Shown here in pieces: positions 32,326-40,008 of a stretch of 64,000 nucleotides of DNA. The stretch comes from Streptomyces venezuelae. GTDB taxonomy: Bacteria; Actinomycetota; Actinomycetes; Streptomycetales; Streptomycetaceae. Each line of letters starts with the position of its first letter. Position 1 is the stretch's first letter. The position numbers and the translations under genes were made by a program. The notes beneath the pieces were generated by a model. It made no database searches, was not told the origin of the DNA, and saw only the letters and a program-made list of their open reading frames with translations. Location of the stretch: contig NZ_CP029191.1 of assembly GCF_008642335.1 (NCBI RefSeq), forward strand, positions 2,976,001 to 3,040,000, read 5' to 3'.

Positions 32326-33123
32326 CTATGCGTCGACCTTGACCAGCCGGTCGCCGTCGAACGTGGTGACTTCGAAGTGGTCGATGTCGTTGCGGTCCAT
32401 GGCGGCGCCCCCGTGGACGTAGAGCGGACTGCGCGCCCATTTGTTCGGACTGTCCTTGATGCCGTACCCCCACTCGGGCACCGACCAGCTGCTGACCGTC
32501 TCCTTCTCGCCGTCCTTGCCGACCGCGATCAGCGAGCACTTCAGGGGGCCCTTGACGTTCTTCAGCTCCAGGACGGCGTGCGTGCCCCAGGCCTTCGCCT
32601 CGGTGCCGACGGTGGCGCTGACCTTGGTCTTCGGGTCCGTGGCCCGTACCTTCTCGTCCATGTGGTGGAAGAAGGCGTCCTCGGCGGGGCTGGTGGGATG
32701 CGGTTCGACCGCCACGTCCTTCGTACCGCCGTCGTCACCGGTCACCGCGAGGACGGCGAGCGGGCCGCCGACGATCAGCGCGACCGCCGCCGCGACGAGG
32801 AACAGGCCGCGCCTGCGCCCGTGCTCCCGCGCGGCGGACACCTCCGCGACGAGCCGTTCGGCGAGGCGGGGGCTCGGCCGGGCGGCGAGCTGCTCGCCGA
32901 TGGCGGGCACGCCGCGCGGTCCCGGGAAGTCCGCGAGGGCGGCCAGCATCGGCTCCATGCCGGACAGCTCGTCCAGCTGCTGCCTGCAGAACCCGCACCC
33001 GGCGAGGTGCGCCTCGAACCGCGTCGCCTCCGCGTCGTCCAGGATCCCCAGGGCGTAGGCACCGACGGTCTCGTGGAGGTCGTCGTCCTGCTGCGCGCCG
33101 TGGTGGCTGTGGAACTCGGTCAT
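32326..33123 (-). CDS. rsuA: Zinc-binding membrane anti-sigma factor (RsuA-like)
   Basis: A 265-residue anti-sigma factor. The cytoplasmic N-terminus has the ZAS motif His39-x3-Cys43-x2-Cys46 (FEAHLAGCGFCRQQ). One transmembrane helix spans about 106-128, followed by an extracytoplasmic domain of ~135 residues (RskA C-terminal type). It should bind and hold the ECF sigma factor encoded immediately upstream until a signal outside the membrane releases it. The ATG overlaps the sigma-factor stop (ATGA), so the two are made in step. The symbol rests on gene order and pairing with sigU as in S. coelicolor. Confidence 0.83.
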   Translation of the reverse strand: MTEFHSHHGAQQDDDLHETVGAYALGILDDAEATRFEAHLAGCGFCRQQLDELSGMEPMLAALADFPGPRGVPAIGEQLAARPSPRLAERLVAEVSAAREHGRRRGLFLVAAAVALIVGGPLAVLAVTGDDGGTKDVAVEPHPTSPAEDAFFHHMDEKVRATDPKTKVSATVGTEAKAWGTHAVLELKNVKGPLKCSLIAVGKDGEKETVSSWSVPEWGYGIKDSPNKWARSPLYVHGGAAMDRNDIDHFEVTTFDGDRLVKVDA

Positions 33124-33695
33124 GCCGTCACCCCCCGCTCCTCGAGCGCCAGCTTCATCGAGCGAAGCGCGTAGAAGACCCGTGAACGGACCGTCCCGCT
33201 GGGTATGCCCAGCGTCTCGGCCGCCTCGTTGACCGTACGCCCTTTGAAGTAGGTCTCCACAAGTACCTCCCGATGTGCGGGAGTCAGGTCCTCCAGTGCG
33301 TCCGAAAGCGTCATCAGCCACAGTGCCCTGTCGATCTCGTCCTCCGCGGGGATGACCTCCAGCGGCGACGGATCGACCTCCTGCGGCCGGGCCTGCCGGC
33401 TGCGGTGGCCGTCGATGACGATGCGCCGGGCGACCGTCACCAGCCAGGGGCGGACCGAACCGGTGGCACTGTTGAGCCGACCGGCGTTCTTCCAGGCACG
33501 GATGAGCGTCTCCTGCACGACGTCCTCTGCACGCTGCCGGTCCCCCGCCACCAGCCGGAGCACGTAGGCGAGCAGTGGCCCCGCGTGCTCCTGGTAGAGG
33601 GCGCGCATCAACTCCTCGTCCGGACCAGGGGGCCGGCCGAGACGATGGCGGTGCGGCTGCGGGCGCTCATCGGCCACGGCGGAATCCTTGCGCAC
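33120..33695 (-). CDS. sigU: ECF RNA polymerase sigma factor (SigU-like)
   Basis: A 191-residue group-4 sigma factor. Region 2 is around residues 25-95 (LLAYVLRLVAGDRQRAEDVV then QETLIRAWKN). Region 4 is around 125-180 (DLTPAHREVLVETYFKGRTV, then IPSGTVRSRVFYALRSM). It starts at a GTG (33695) with GGAGG five bases upstream. It is co-translated with its anti-sigma factor. In S. coelicolor, unrestrained SigU blocks aerial development and alters secreted proteins; the same role is inferred here from synteny. The gene may be autoregulated, but I could not identify the promoter motif. Confidence 0.83.
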   Translation of the reverse strand: MRKDSAVADERPQPHRHRLGRPPGPDEELMRALYQEHAGPLLAYVLRLVAGDRQRAEDVVQETLIRAWKNAGRLNSATGSVRPWLVTVARRIVIDGHRSRQARPQEVDPSPLEVIPAEDEIDRALWLMTLSDALEDLTPAHREVLVETYFKGRTVNEAAETLGIPSGTVRSRVFYALRSMKLALEERGVTA

Positions 33696-33798
33696 GCGTA
33701 CCTCCGGTGTCCGCGCTTTCGGCGGGTCGGGCGGGTCTCACGACGGAGGTACGTAGGCGGGGAGCCGGGTGTTCAACGGTGTTTGTCGCGGATCCCGT

Positions 33799-34392
33799 TC
33801 ACGGCCGGGCGAGCGCCGCCCTCCGGCGGTGTCTGGCCACCCGCTCCCGGTTGCCGCACACCTCGCTGGAGCACCAGCGGCGCCGGCGCCCGCGGGACGT
33901 GTCGAGGTAGACGATGGGGCAGTTGTCGCCCTCGCACTGACGGAGCAGCGCGCGGGCCACCGGGTCGGTGAGGAGGTCGACGGCGTCCCTGGCGACGGCG
34001 GCGACGAGCGCCGCGCAGCCGGGTTCGCCGCGCAGGACGCGTACGAGCGTGCCGTCGGCGGCGCGTACCGCGCAGGGGGCGGGGGGTGCCGCGGCGGCCA
34101 GCGCGTTGACGCGGTCGAGCGCGGCCGCGGCGGCGAGGGGCCGCCCCTCGATCTCGCCGAGCACCAACTGCCCGACGTGGGCGCGCAGTTCGCGGAAGGC
34201 GGCGAGCCACTGCGGCCCGGCGCCGTGCAGTAACGCTTCCGCCGGTACGAGGCCCGCACCGGCGAGCCAGGCGCGCAGCCGTGCCACGGAGTCGAGCCGT
34301 TCCACGGGGTGGTTCGTCGCCACGAGGTCCAGACAGCTCCGCCCGGAGTCGAATCGCAGCTCGTACGGAGCCGGGGCCGTGCCCAACGCCAT
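33799..34392 (-). CDS. CGNR zinc-finger / ABATE-domain protein
   Basis: A 197-residue protein. The N-terminal ABATE domain (ELRFDSGRSCLDLVATNHPV) is followed by a C-terminal CGNR zinc finger: CEGDNC, then WCSSEVCGNRERVARHRRR. Family members are thought to be DNA-binding regulators, often of stress-related genes. The ATG at 34392 has AAGGCGG about eight bases upstream. It is on the same strand as nnaR but separated by 197 bases with a pair of direct repeats, so it is probably transcribed separately. Its targets are unknown. Confidence 0.85.
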   Translation of the reverse strand: MALGTAPAPYELRFDSGRSCLDLVATNHPVERLDSVARLRAWLAGAGLVPAEALLHGAGPQWLAAFRELRAHVGQLVLGEIEGRPLAAAAALDRVNALAAAAPPAPCAVRAADGTLVRVLRGEPGCAALVAAVARDAVDLLTDPVARALLRQCEGDNCPIVYLDTSRGRRRRWCSSEVCGNRERVARHRRRAALARP

Positions 34393-34544
34393 GCGCGTGT
34401 CACCGCCTTGGGGGTATGACACAGGTTCTCACCGGTGAGTGAATGCCGTTGCGTACCCCTACAGTGCACTCCCCCGGGCGGGTCCGGAACCCGGCGTACC
34501 AGGTTCCCCGAGAACGCCTGCCCCGTCGCGGCGGCCGCGGAGGC

Positions 34545-34584
34545 CGCAATCGCCGTATGCGGTGGTCGCAATCGCCGTATGCGG
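34545..34584. repeat. Paired 18-base direct repeats between nnaR and the CGNR gene
   Basis: CGCAATCGCCGTATGCGG occurs at 34545-34562 and 34567-34584, 22 bases apart, close to two helical turns. Each copy is itself partly palindromic (CGCAAnnnnnnnTGCG). The pair lies between the nnaR stop and the CGNR gene start and may be an operator. Confidence 0.75.
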
Positions 34585-34589
34585 CGGCC

Positions 34590-35786
34590 TCACCCCGCGT
34601 ACTTGGACCCCGAGGACGGGTCGACGGCGAGCCGGTAGCCGCGCTTCACGACGGTCTGGATGAGCTTCGGCGTGCCGAGGGCCGTCCGCAGCCGGGCCAT
34701 CGCCGACTCCACCGCGTGCTCGTCGCGTCCCGCGCCCGGCAGCGCGCGCAGCAGTTCCGCGCGGGCGACGACCCAGCCGGGCCGGCGGGCGAGGGCGGCG
34801 AGCAGGGCCATCCCGGCGGGCGGCACGGCGCGCAGCTCGTCGTCGACGAGGACGGCATGCCCACGGATCTCGACCCGGTGCCCGGCGACGTCGAACACCC
34901 GCGCCCGCCCCGGCAGTTCACGGCACAGCACCTGGACGAGCGGTCCGAGCCGGAACCGCTCGGGCTGCACCGTGTCGATGCCGAGGGACTGCAGCGGCAG
35001 GGCGGTGACGGGCCCCACGCAGGCGGACAGCACGTCGTGGCGCAGGGCGGCGAGCAGCTCGTCGGTCATGCCCCGCTCCTCCGCACGGGCGAGCAGGGAC
35101 GCGGCGGCGGGCGCGCTGGTGAACGTCAGCGCGTCGACTCCGCGCCCGACGGCCGCGTCGAGCAGCCGGTCCACGGGTGTGATGTCCTCCGGGGGCAGCC
35201 ACCGGTAGACGGGCACCATGACGACCTCGGCGCCGGCGGCCCGGAGGGCCTCGACGAAGCCGGGCAGCGGCTCCCCGTGCAGCTGAAGGGCGACGCGCCG
35301 CCCTTCGACCCCCTCCCCCAGAAGCCGGTCGAGGACCTCCGCCATGGATTCGGAGGACGGCGACCACTCCTCGGTGAGCCCGGCGGCCCGTACGGCCCCC
35401 TTGACCTTCGGACCGCGGGCGAGCAGCTCGACCCCGCGCAGACAGCGCAGCAGCGCGTCCCCGTACCCCCACCCGTCGGCGGCCTCGATCCACCCGCGGA
35501 ACCCGATGGCGGTGGTGGCCACGACGACATCGGGCACCCGCTCGATCAACTGCTTGGTGGCACGGAGCAGTTCACTGTCGTCGGCGAGCGGCACGATGCG
35601 CAGTGCGGGCGCGTGCAGGACGGTGGCGCCGCGCCGCTCGAGGAGCGTGCCGAGCTCGTCGGCGCGGCGGGCGGCGGTGACGCCGACGGTGAACCCGGCG
35701 AGAGGGCCGGGCGCGGTGGGATCATTCCTGGTTGCCGAGGGATCGTTCCTGGGTGCGGAGGGGTCATTCCCGGGTGTGGCGTGCAT
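34590..35786 (-). CDS. nnaR: HemD-like uroporphyrinogen-III synthase domain fused to an OmpR-type winged helix; nitrate/nitrite assimilation regulator
   Basis: A 398-residue protein. Residues ~28-265 have the uroporphyrinogen-III synthase fold (FTVGVTAARRADELGTLLER; TFTSAPAAASLLARAEERG). Residues ~295-390 form a winged-helix Trans_reg_C domain (ALLAALARRPGWVVARAELL; DEHAVESAMARLRTALGTPK; VVKRGYRL). In S. coelicolor the same architecture, next to narK, is NnaR, which works with GlnR to activate nitrate/nitrite genes. The symbol is from that architecture and the adjacent narK. The N-terminus has three NDPSAP-like repeats. A GlnR-like half-site pair lies at 35857-35872. Whether the synthase domain is still catalytic is uncertain. 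Confidence 0.85.
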   Translation of the reverse strand: MHATPGNDPSAPRNDPSATRNDPTAPGPLAGFTVGVTAARRADELGTLLERRGATVLHAPALRIVPLADDSELLRATKQLIERVPDVVVATTAIGFRGWIEAADGWGYGDALLRCLRGVELLARGPKVKGAVRAAGLTEEWSPSSESMAEVLDRLLGEGVEGRRVALQLHGEPLPGFVEALRAAGAEVVMVPVYRWLPPEDITPVDRLLDAAVGRGVDALTFTSAPAAASLLARAEERGMTDELLAALRHDVLSACVGPVTALPLQSLGIDTVQPERFRLGPLVQVLCRELPGRARVFDVAGHRVEIRGHAVLVDDELRAVPPAGMALLAALARRPGWVVARAELLRALPGAGRDEHAVESAMARLRTALGTPKLIQTVVKRGYRLAVDPSSGSKYAG

Positions 35787-35856
35787 AGGCTGCTCTCGTC
35801 CTCATGGGCGGACGACCGAGCCTGTCAACGGCGCGTGACACCCTCGGTTCCCCCCG

Positions 35857-35872
35857 ATGTCCGTCGTGTTAC
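35857..35872 (-). promoter_or_regulatory. GlnR-like site upstream of nnaR
   Basis: The minus strand reads GTAAC-6-GACAT, compared with the GlnR pattern gTnAC-6-GaAAC. The first half matches fully and the second partly (3 of 5). It is 71 bases upstream of the nnaR ATG. Confidence 0.4.
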
Positions 35873-35905
35873 GTGTGACGCGCCCGTGCCGGTTCAAGAC
35901 CGCCG

Positions 35906-37249
35906 TCACACACCGGCGTAGCTGGGCTGCGACTTCTCCCCAGTGTCGGCTGTCGCGGCCGTACGGGCGACCGGTCGCCGCCGAAGGTATACGACGTAGG
36001 TGACCCCGGCGCAGACGCCGTAGAAGGCGAGAAAGGCGACATAGGCGCCGGTGCCGGAGCCCACCGTCTGGAAGGACTGCCGCAGCGCGAGATTGATGCC
36101 GAGCCCGCCGAGTCCGCCGACGGCGCCGATCAGCCCCATGGCCGCACCGGAGAGCCGCCTTCCCTCGGCGGCGGCGTCCTCCCCGGTGAGCCCCCGGGCC
36201 TCGGCCTTGGCCTGAAAGATCCCGGGGATCATCTTGTACGTGGATCCGTTGCCGAGCCCCGTCAGCACGAAGAGCGCGACGAAGGCGCCGACGAAGAGGG
36301 GCAGCGACTCGCGCACGGAGGCGGTGACGACGACGCCGGTCGCGGCGCCCATGCCGAGGAAGTTCCACAGGGTGATGCGGGCCCCGCCGAACCGGTCGGC
36401 GAGCCGCCCGCCGACGGGCCGCACGAGCGAGCCGAGCAGCGGCCCGACGAAGGTGAGCTGCGCGGCCTCCAGCGGCGTACGCCCGAACTGCGTCTGCAGA
36501 ACGAGCCCGAAGGCGAACCCGTACCCGATGAACGACCCGAAGGTCCCCACGTACAGGAACGACATGATCCACGTATGCGGTGCACGAACGGCGGCTGCGA
36601 CGGCCCCCGTGTCATTACGGACGGAGGAAATGCTGTCCATGAAGAAGTAGGCGCAGACCGCCGAGAGAACAATGAACGGCACATAGACCCCGAGCACGAC
36701 ACGGGGTCCGCCACCGGCCCCGATGACGGCGAGCCCCACGAGCTGCACGACGGGCACGCCGATGTTGCCGCCTCCGGCGTTGAGCCCGAGCGCCCACCCT
36801 TTCTCGCGGAGCGGGAAGAAGGAATTGATGTTGGTCATGCTGGAGGCGAAGTTGCCGCCGCCGACGCCGGTGAGCAGCGCACACACCATGAAGGTGCTGT
36901 ACGAGGTCCCCGGCTCCATCACCACGAACGCGGCGATGGTGGGCAGGAGCAGCAGGGACGCGGCGATGACGGTCCAGTTCCGCCCCCCGAACCGGGCGAC
37001 GGCGAAGGTGTAGGGCACGCGGACGACGGCGCCGACGAGGGTCGCCATCGACACGAGGAAGAACTTCCCGGCCGCGTCGATCCCGTACTCCGGCCCCATG
37101 AACAGGACCATCACCGACCAGAGGCTCCAGACGGAGAACCCGACGTGCTCGGACAGCACGGAGAACGCGAGATTCCGCCGGGCCACCTTCTCCCCGCCCT
37201 CCTCCTTCCAGAACCTCTCGTCCTCCGGCTCCCACCGCTCGATCCACAT
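35906..37249 (-). CDS. narK: Nitrate/nitrite antiporter
   Basis: A 447-residue MFS nitrate/nitrite porter. The nitrate signature after helix 4 is GVGGGNFASSMTNINSFF (residues 128-145), and a second glycine-rich segment is present further on (GLGNGSTYKMIPGIFQAK). Twelve transmembrane helices are expected. It imports nitrate or exports nitrite at the cytoplasmic membrane. The ATG at 37249 has a perfect GGAGG six bases upstream. It is followed by nnaR on the same strand after 119 bases; the pair forms a nitrate-assimilation unit. A GlnR-like site precedes it. Confidence 0.92.
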   Translation of the reverse strand: MWIERWEPEDERFWKEEGGEKVARRNLAFSVLSEHVGFSVWSLWSVMVLFMGPEYGIDAAGKFFLVSMATLVGAVVRVPYTFAVARFGGRNWTVIAASLLLLPTIAAFVVMEPGTSYSTFMVCALLTGVGGGNFASSMTNINSFFPLREKGWALGLNAGGGNIGVPVVQLVGLAVIGAGGGPRVVLGVYVPFIVLSAVCAYFFMDSISSVRNDTGAVAAAVRAPHTWIMSFLYVGTFGSFIGYGFAFGLVLQTQFGRTPLEAAQLTFVGPLLGSLVRPVGGRLADRFGGARITLWNFLGMGAATGVVVTASVRESLPLFVGAFVALFVLTGLGNGSTYKMIPGIFQAKAEARGLTGEDAAAEGRRLSGAAMGLIGAVGGLGGLGINLALRQSFQTVGSGTGAYVAFLAFYGVCAGVTYVVYLRRRPVARTAATADTGEKSQPSYAGV

Positions 37250-37311
37250 CTCACGCCTCCAAGGGGTAGTCCGCGACCAGCGGCCGACACCCTCGAAGCT
37301 AGGGACCCCGC

Positions 37312-37327
37312 GTTTCCCCCCTGTACC
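37312..37327 (-). promoter_or_regulatory. GlnR-like site upstream of narK
   Basis: The minus strand reads GGTAC-6-GAAAC. The second half matches the GlnR consensus (GaAAC) exactly at the canonical 6-base spacing; the first half has one mismatch to gTnAC. It lies 63 bases upstream of the narK ATG, a typical activator position. Confidence 0.5.
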
Positions 37328-37409
37328 GCCCGATGACCACGCGGGAACGTTGGGCTCACGGGGGTGGGGTGGGGGGTGGTGAGGCGGTGGGATCCCAGGC
37401 GCTCACGGC

Positions 37410-38456
37410 TCAGCGGTTGATGGACTGCACTTCCTCGACCTCGACCTGCTGGTCGGCACCGAACTGCCCCGCGGGGAGGTCACCACCCTCGCCGGTGGTG
37501 CTGGTCCAGCTGATCTTCCAGGTGACGGTGGCCCGGAGGTCGTACGAGCCGCCGTCCGAGGAGCGCAGGTACTTCACGCCGCACGGCGGATCCGTGTCGG
37601 CGGGCGTGCCCTTGGCGCGCGGTACGCCGATCTTGCCGCCCTCGATGGGGCATTCACCGGATGCGGGATAGGTCTCGGCGTCCTCCGTCCCGGGGTCGAT
37701 CGACAGGGAGACGGGTTCGGCCGTCGTGGTCGCGGAGAGCCCGGAACCGGGGATGCTCGCGGTGACGGAGACCTTCTTGAACTTCGCCTTGTCCAACCAG
37801 GCCCAGGTCGGAAGGTTCACCTTCGTCGTGCCTTCGGGCGCCAGCTCTATGTCGGTGCTGGGCACGGGGAGTTCGTCGTAGGCGTACTCGGCGAGGATCT
37901 TCGGGGAGACGGCGAGGGGTTCCTTCGGCGTCTCCCCGTCCTTGACCCAGAAGGGGAGCTTGTTGCAGGAGTTGGCCTCGGGGTCGTTCTTGCGTTTGTC
38001 ATTGATGGTCGCCGCCCAGAACTGCCCCTTGCCTTGCTTGTCGAGGTTGTAGTTCTTGTAGGGGTGGCCTTCCTTGAAGTACGAGTCGAACACCCCGCCC
38101 ACGAGTTCGCCGATTCCGAGCATCCCCACCTGCCGGATCGCCTTGATGGTCGCCTGGATCTGCTTGGGCGAGTAGGCGGGCTCGTACCAGCAGGCCGGTG
38201 GGTCCCAATTGCTGTTGGCGGGGGTGAGCGTGCCGGTCTTGGCGCTTTCGCGAGCGCCGTTGACGGTCGTCTGGATCTTGGTCTGGACGGTGAGGTTACG
38301 GTCCTGGCGTCCCCCCGCCGCCGACGAGTTCTCCGTCGTGCCCGTCGCCTCGTGCCCGCCGCGGGCGTAAGCGGCGGTACCGGGGAGTGCGGCCAGGGCC
38401 AGCACCATTACAGGAACCGTCCAGCGGCCGGCCGTGCCCTTGTCCGCTACGCGCAT
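37410..38456 (-). CDS. Exported protein of unknown function, coupled to a lipoprotein gene
   Basis: A 348-residue protein with a signal peptide (residues ~1-32, TVPVMVLALAALPGTAAYAR, cleavage after AYA likely). The mature part has Trp- and Tyr-rich stretches (WDPPACWYEPAYSPKQI) and four to five cysteines that may form disulphides. No catalytic motif is recognised. The ATG at 38456 lies inside the end of the upstream lipoprotein gene (10-base overlap). The two exported products are therefore probably made together and may form a cell-surface complex. Confidence 0.72.
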   Translation of the reverse strand: MRVADKGTAGRWTVPVMVLALAALPGTAAYARGGHEATGTTENSSAAGGRQDRNLTVQTKIQTTVNGARESAKTGTLTPANSNWDPPACWYEPAYSPKQIQATIKAIRQVGMLGIGELVGGVFDSYFKEGHPYKNYNLDKQGKGQFWAATINDKRKNDPEANSCNKLPFWVKDGETPKEPLAVSPKILAEYAYDELPVPSTDIELAPEGTTKVNLPTWAWLDKAKFKKVSVTASIPGSGLSATTTAEPVSLSIDPGTEDAETYPASGECPIEGGKIGVPRAKGTPADTDPPCGVKYLRSSDGGSYDLRATVTWKISWTSTTGEGGDLPAGQFGADQQVEVEEVQSINR

Positions 38457-39115
38457 TCCTTTGCCGCCTTCTCGCTGGCCACGCGCGTCGTCTGCCACAC
38501 GCCGGAGTCGTTCTTCTCCAGGCGGGTGTTGTAGAAGACGTAGTCCTTCGCGGTGGCCGGAGCGTTCCCGGACGACCTGTCGACCTTGCCCGTCTTCCGG
38601 TCCTTGGGATAGGTCTGGGTGTCGTCCATGCAGTACGTCACCGCAGCGGCGCCACCCTTGAGGAACGTGACCTGTCGGTTGAAGTACCGGGTCGTCCCCT
38701 CGAAGCTCTTGCCGTCCTTGTGGTACCCCTCCACGTACTTGGCCGCCGACAGAAGTGCGTCCCCCGCCGAATAGAACTTCAGCGCGGGGTGGTCCTTCGC
38801 CTCCCCTGTGATGGCCTCGTCGACCGACTCGATCCGCCGCTCGTTGTCGGCCAGTACCGCGTCCTTCTTCGCGTCGCCGGTCTTGCGGCCCTCGAAGATG
38901 TTCTTCACGTCCTTCGGAAGCTTGATCTCGGGCCGGTCGATTCCGTCGTCCGATGCCTTCGGCGACGGCGCGGCCGACGTGGACGCGCCGCTGTCGGCGC
39001 CCGCGATCTTGTCGCTGTCCTTGGAGTCGTCGCCACCGCCTCCGCAGGAGGAGAGCGAGAGGACGGCCGCAGCAGCCAAGGCGGCCGCTGAGAGCAGGGC
39101 AGGACGACGGTTCAC
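38447..39115 (-). CDS. Lipoprotein of unknown function
   Basis: A 222-residue lipoprotein. The N-terminus has a Lys/Arg-poor hydrophobic helix (PALLSAAALAAAAVLSLSSC) ending in a lipobox, LSSC, followed by Gly and Ser/Asp/Lys-rich linker (about 25-55). The remaining ~165 residues have no catalytic motif I recognise, one Cys near the C-terminus (TYCMDD) and another in the last four residues. The GTG start at 39115 has AGGAG six bases upstream. Its 3' end overlaps the start of the exported-protein gene downstream. Confidence 0.75.
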   Translation of the reverse strand: MNRRPALLSAAALAAAAVLSLSSCGGGGDDSKDSDKIAGADSGASTSAAPSPKASDDGIDRPEIKLPKDVKNIFEGRKTGDAKKDAVLADNERRIESVDEAITGEAKDHPALKFYSAGDALLSAAKYVEGYHKDGKSFEGTTRYFNRQVTFLKGGAAAVTYCMDDTQTYPKDRKTGKVDRSSGNAPATAKDYVFYNTRLEKNDSGVWQTTRVASEKAAKECA

Positions 39116-39353
39116 TACGAGCTCCTGGTGAGGGGAGGGTTCTCTGCAGTGAACCAAGCTATCCACGGAGGAAGGGGCAGGTCACGTCGAGCCCTCACCC
39201 CGCACCAGGCATACGCGGACATACCCTCCGCGCACCCGCACCGCCGGCGCAAAACACTCACCGGATACGCCCAGTTGGTCACGGACCGCCCCGGCAAGGG
39301 GCGAGAGCACCCGTTCGCAGCCCGTAACAGCAACCGGCCGCCTTGGCGCACCC

Positions 39354-39872
39354 TCACCCCAGGTGCGTGTCCCCCAGCGACACCAGCAGTCGCCGCAACG
39401 CCCCGTCGAGGGCCGCCCGCTCATCCGCCGACAGAGCCGCCAGCATCCGCTCCTCGTTCGCGATGTGGTCGACCACCGCGCGGTCCACCAGGTCGCGGCC
39501 CGCGTCCGTGAGGCGGACGCGGATGGCGCGGCGGTCGTTCGGGTCCGGGTGGCGTTCGATGAGGCCCTTGCGTTCGAGCTTGTCGAGGCGGTTCGTGATG
39601 GCGCCGGACGTCACCATCGCGGTCTTCAACAGCCCACCCGCGGTGAGCTCGTGCGGAGCGCCGACCCGGCGCAGCGTGGCGAGGACGTCGAACTCCGCGA
39701 ACTCGAGGCCGTACTCGACGAAGACCCGCTTCATCCCCTTGCTCAGCAGGTGGTCCGCCCGCTTGATCCGGCCGACCAGCGCCATCGCGTCCAGCTGCGC
39801 GAGGTCCAGGTCGGGGCGCTCGCGGCGCCACTGACCCCGCAGTTCGTCGATGGCGTCGTCGTGATCGGTCAT
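39354..39872 (-). CDS. MarR-family transcriptional regulator
   Basis: A 172-residue winged-helix repressor. The DNA-binding core is LEFAEFDVLATLRRVGAPHE, TAGGLLKTAMVTSGAITNRL, then DKLERKGLIERHPDPNDRRA, with the wing residues R-x-A-I-R-V-R-L. It is a dimer typical of regulators that respond to phenolic or oxidant ligands. The ATG at 39872 has GGAGA seven bases upstream. It is divergent from an EamA exporter and an NmrA-like reductase; two AACGTT-centred palindromes in the intergenic region are its likely operators. Exporter plus reductase suggests resistance to a small aromatic or quinone compound. Confidence 0.86.
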   Translation of the reverse strand: MTDHDDAIDELRGQWRRERPDLDLAQLDAMALVGRIKRADHLLSKGMKRVFVEYGLEFAEFDVLATLRRVGAPHELTAGGLLKTAMVTSGAITNRLDKLERKGLIERHPDPNDRRAIRVRLTDAGRDLVDRAVVDHIANEERMLAALSADERAALDGALRRLLVSLGDTHLG

Positions 39873-39911
39873 CGCGTGTCTCCGCTCTCGGTTCCGGCGC
39901 CCCCGCACGGC

Positions 39912-39990
39912 AATCTCTCAACGTTCAGATACTTGACGTTCGCAGACCCGGGGTCCATATTTATCTCAACGTTAAGAATAACAGCGTTCA
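39912..39990. promoter_or_regulatory. Two AACGTT-centred palindromes in the MarR/EamA divergent promoter
   Basis: ATCTCAACGTTCAGAT (centre 39920-39925) and TATCTCAACGTTAAGAATA (centre 39968-39973) share an AT-rich, dyad-symmetric frame around AACGTT and are 48 bases apart. Weaker GACGTT and AGCGTT half-copies follow each. They occupy the 136 bases between the divergent starts. Confidence 0.75.
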
Positions 39991-40008
39991 GGGAAAACCG
40001 AGGGGACC

